NCBI RefSeq assembly: GCF_000827555.1
Contig: NZ_CDOI01000175.1
Coordinates: forward strand, 1 to 36,769
Direction of reading: 5' to 3'
DNA: 36,769 nucleotides
From: Capnocytophaga canis
GTDB lineage: Bacteria > Bacteroidota > Bacteroidia > Flavobacteriales > Flavobacteriaceae
This document shows positions 35,101 to 36,769 of this stretch, piece after piece; positions within the stretch are counted from its first letter, which is position 1; every line of letters starts with the position of its first letter. The notes beneath the pieces were generated by a model. That model ran no database searches. It had not been told where the DNA came from and was given only the letters and a program-made list of their open reading frames with translations. The position numbers were made by a program, and so were the translations under genes.

Positions 35101-36769
35101 TTCTTCGATTCTTTCCAAGATGTAGAAATAGTTACCAGTACCACCTGTTGGGGTACTCACACCAATTTCTACCGATGGAACGGTTGTTCTACAAGTGGCT
35201 ACACTGCTTATATTGGCTGTATACTGAATCAATTCATTTACCACAAAAGTAGTGGTAGAGGTACAGTTATTGCCATCGCGCATAGTGATGGTGTAAGAAC
35301 CTGCCTCTAAGTTTAATGAGAAAGCGTTGCCTGAAGCATCCCAAGTAATAGGCTCTTGTGGTTTCACGCCAGAACCTGTTTCAAGTGTATAGAAATGATT
35401 TCCAATCCCTAATTGGTTCATGGAGATACGCACAGGAGTTTCTAACGTGTTAGGATTTGTGCCACAGGACATCACATATGAAGTTCCTACCATAGGTTCA
35501 GTATCTTTTGGCACGAACACGGTGGTACTTTTCTCACAACCGTAAGCATCACGCACATAGACCGTCCATGTGTTAGTTCCCATAGGAACCATTACCATGG
35601 TAGCATGAGTGACGTTTGTCGCAGGATAATAGGTAGGTGTCGAACTTCCTGTCACAAAACCATAGTGGTATGGAGCTTTTCCTCCGTTGAAGTTCAAACG
35701 AACTAAACCATTGCTGCTACAAGTAGCATTTACCATTGGAGTGGCGGATACTGATAGTTCTATTGTGGCTTTCTCTATAATAAAATCTTTAGAAGCATTT
35801 ACGCAAGTATCATTTCCTGAACCATCTTTCTCTGTAAATACAATATAATATCTTCCAGCAGGTAAATTGTTTATTGTAAAAGGAGTAGTAGCAGGAGCAA
35901 ATGCCCGTGTAGCTAAAGGTACTATCGTATTACCAATGTAGTTGTATACTTGAGCGTTAATGGAATTTGTTCCTGCCTGCCATCCTGCCACAGAGAACGT
36001 TACACTTCCATCGTTAGCACTACTACAAGTTGTAGGCTTGGTAGCTCCAATTGTAGAAGTCAAAGTTGAAGCAGTCGGCACAGGGATGGTTGCCCGTTGC
36101 GTATAGTAACAGTTTGTACCACTGTTGTACATTGTAAATGTGTACTCAACCCCCGGAAGCAATCCTGTGAAAGCTCTTTCTACAGACGTAGTGATTGTTC
36201 CACTAACTGTTTGATTTGTATGTTTATACCATACTATCTGTTGTGTTCCGTAGGTTACGGTTTCAGTAGTTCCTGTAAATAAACGTGGTAGCATATTTTC
36301 AATACCTGGTTGGTAGATGGCAAACCAATAACCGTTTGTAGCAGGTTCCAAACCTTCCATAGTATTGAATGCGGTAACATTCACCGTCCCCGTAGTTGCA
36401 CATGCGGTAGGTGTTGCAACTGCAGTGGTGATAATGAAATTCGCATTTGCAAGTACATCAAAAGGTATGGTAACTTCACAGCCATTATGATCGGTAATAA
36501 TGGCATTATATTGTCCGAAATCCAATCCATTGAACGTACCTATCGCCGAATGAGAAGCTAAACTTTGTGTGCGAGAGTAACCATTTGAGGTACTTTCAAC
36601 TTTCACAGTAAACGGAGGCGTTCCTCCTCTGTTGACAGAAACTTGCCATTCCGCTAATTTCAATCCTCCTGTTTTTCTACAACTGATTGGGGTAATTTGA
36701 GTCGCTGTTGCTGTCATGGCTTCCACTCCTGGGACGGTTACTGTGGTGGTTACCACACAGCCTCTATCA
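32155..36769 (-). CDS. SprB-like T9SS adhesin, C-terminal 1537 codons (5' part outside window)
   Basis: The frame is open from the right edge (…DRGCVVTTTV) to the TAA at 32155-32157; the first possible start codon in the window (GTG at 36756) is internal, so the gene is 5'-truncated by the window. It contains about 14 SprB-type units of 85-110 residues. Each opens with a Cys near xxTCxxxxG, carries a GGxxPY or GNY core, and ends in xxGxYxIxxxDxxGC (for example ITDHNGC, RDAYGC, TDAVGC). The last 90 or so residues form the gliding-motility-type sorting domain (TIPNYFTPDGDGINDSW, HIYDRYGRRI, WDGNYNHKPVPSGDYWY, GHFTLYR), which directs type IX export and surface attachment. No SprF/PorP-type gene lies downstream, where such partners usually sit. 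Confidence 0.93.
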   Translation of the reverse strand, partial: DRGCVVTTTVTVPGVEAMTATATQITPISCRKTGGLKLAEWQVSVNRGGTPPFTVKVESTSNGYSRTQSLASHSAIGTFNGLDFGQYNAIITDHNGCEVTIPFDVLANANFIITTAVATPTACATTGTVNVTAFNTMEGLEPATNGYWFAIYQPGIENMLPRLFTGTTETVTYGTQQIVWYKHTNQTVSGTITTSVERAFTGLLPGVEYTFTMYNSGTNCYYTQRATIPVPTASTLTSTIGATKPTTCSSANDGSVTFSVAGWQAGTNSINAQVYNYIGNTIVPLATRAFAPATTPFTINNLPAGRYYIVFTEKDGSGNDTCVNASKDFIIEKATIELSVSATPMVNATCSSNGLVRLNFNGGKAPYHYGFVTGSSTPTYYPATNVTHATMVMVPMGTNTWTVYVRDAYGCEKSTTVFVPKDTEPMVGTSYVMSCGTNPNTLETPVRISMNQLGIGNHFYTLETGSGVKPQEPITWDASGNAFSLNLEAGSYTITMRDGNNCTSTTTFVVNELIQYTANISSVATCRTTVPSVEIGVSTPTGGTGNYFYILERIEEKGTASETATVVLTGAYTPTITILNPAYGNYRIAVYDNNTTACPIYKDLQIQEPVKPNIADATLVATPLTCDPNVGEIIVSMPNSDPAGFTFAIVRMEDLTSGGMVTTTVTAPTTADNYTANFKDLRGTVAGVRYTIRVVSNDNDCYAERYITLTAPEPLSLQNEALTASAYACAGNGRMNPATLTFDMTKVKGGTPPYQATFYDATTNAALGNGNSYTLPDLNGGTFYMMITDQNGCTVSSTTPVTVTPTFSLEAITVTITQSITCSRDEQIGVEVSVLPSYLGTNLNYILRNIDTETVVTQTTITSTSHTFVGLGMGNYEIKVINLSTGCELTSTHRVDNPNTFEIMAENIVRPTCYGDSGSVSLRFVDVALGNGNQAIDGFTYTITSVINSTEVYTGTMTTDTTGIINLKSGAYEVIAKSLLNDCETSPIRLVIPQSPPKIEIHATETYGVTCDNNKGEVLVTIKGGETPFEVTLTGSGAPITKTGVVQYALFTGLSADNYTISVTDAVGCTMFTGTTSLTLLQPNSVSATVSVTHITCIGDQNGIITVNASGGSGEGTYYYALYKDNVLHREPQTSNVFSGLGEATYFVEIIDAWNCGIRTSPVNIYEPSPMNVEIIRGSSRFSVCHGEENAYVRVNVIGGGTAPYRVSVVHKDSFVEVGSYSNVNPGTELEFKNNNIGPGNYEIRMTDANECLMQNTVSFTVVEFPDLTIRHIEQQGTCVDNQYSDYIEVGFAIELDFSKLYYTLNGSSTKNTFSNTTRFAGRIYDFDRTIKKQQITVYYEDTVLGLSESCSITADPFTVYNVLPLTLERVTDMRLNTIEVIAEQGTPQYTFYFNGKEQGENSVYVMNINDPQRIEDGKIIKIIEVMVQDSAGCTRTMTIEQEYFDITIPNYFTPDGDGINDSWKPRNMENFANSNVHIYDRYGRRIKTLQFVNGVLDEWDGNYNHKPVPSGDYWYIIEINRQDDNRRFMGHFTLYR

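Overview
The window looks like chromosomal DNA from a member of the Bacteroidota, most likely a flavobacterium. A Capnocytophaga-like genome would fit, but that guess is weak. The evidence is AT-rich spacers, promoters of the TTG-N19/20-TAnnTTTG type with few Shine-Dalgarno sites, a complete Bacteroides aerotolerance (Bat) operon, and very large type IX secretion (T9SS) adhesins. One of these carries the gliding-motility-type C-terminal sorting domain. I see no tRNA, rRNA, CRISPR array, prophage or intact insertion sequence.

Layout: (1) 1-5442, minus: the first 1814 codons of a giant secreted adhesin, which runs off the left edge at a run of nine G on the coding strand. (2) 5821-8538, plus: nicotinate phosphoribosyltransferase, a small membrane protein, an Smr-domain protein and a beta-carbonic anhydrase. 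A Cof-type HAD phosphatase converges on them (8554-9342, minus). (3) 9343-13025: a sparse region holding a small PLDc_N-like membrane protein, a lipoprotein azurin and lipoyl synthase, with a 202-bp inverted-repeat-bounded element between the last two. (4) 13026-15741, minus: a four-gene operon of ABC ATPase, ABC-2-like permease, YtrA-type GntR regulator and a membrane-anchored beta-rich protein, with a clear promoter. (5) 15936-17524, plus: thioredoxin reductase and a DUF4268 protein. (6) 17543-27910, minus: the Bat gene cluster, read moxR, SGNH hydrolase, DUF58, a two-TM BatD-like protein, batA, batB, batC, batD, batE. (7) 28232-31631, plus: thrS, infC, rpmI, rplT, with infC probably starting at AUU, followed by a terminator and a separate perfect 22-bp inverted repeat. 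(8) 32155-36769, minus: the C-terminal 1537 codons of a second SprB-like adhesin, whose 5' part lies beyond the right edge.

How the genes work together: MoxR, DUF58, the two von Willebrand A proteins (BatA, BatB), the TPR proteins (BatC, BatE) and the BatD proteins are expected to form one envelope-associated AAA+/VWA assembly. The GntR/ABC set resembles self-regulated envelope-stress transport operons. The two adhesins would be exported by T9SS machinery encoded elsewhere; no PorP/SprF-type partner gene lies in the window. The most unusual points are the SGNH hydrolase inside the Bat cluster, the two-membrane-span BatD-like protein, the AUU start of infC, the two inverted-repeat structures, and the G run in the left adhesin. 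I found no clearly new defence or mobile system.
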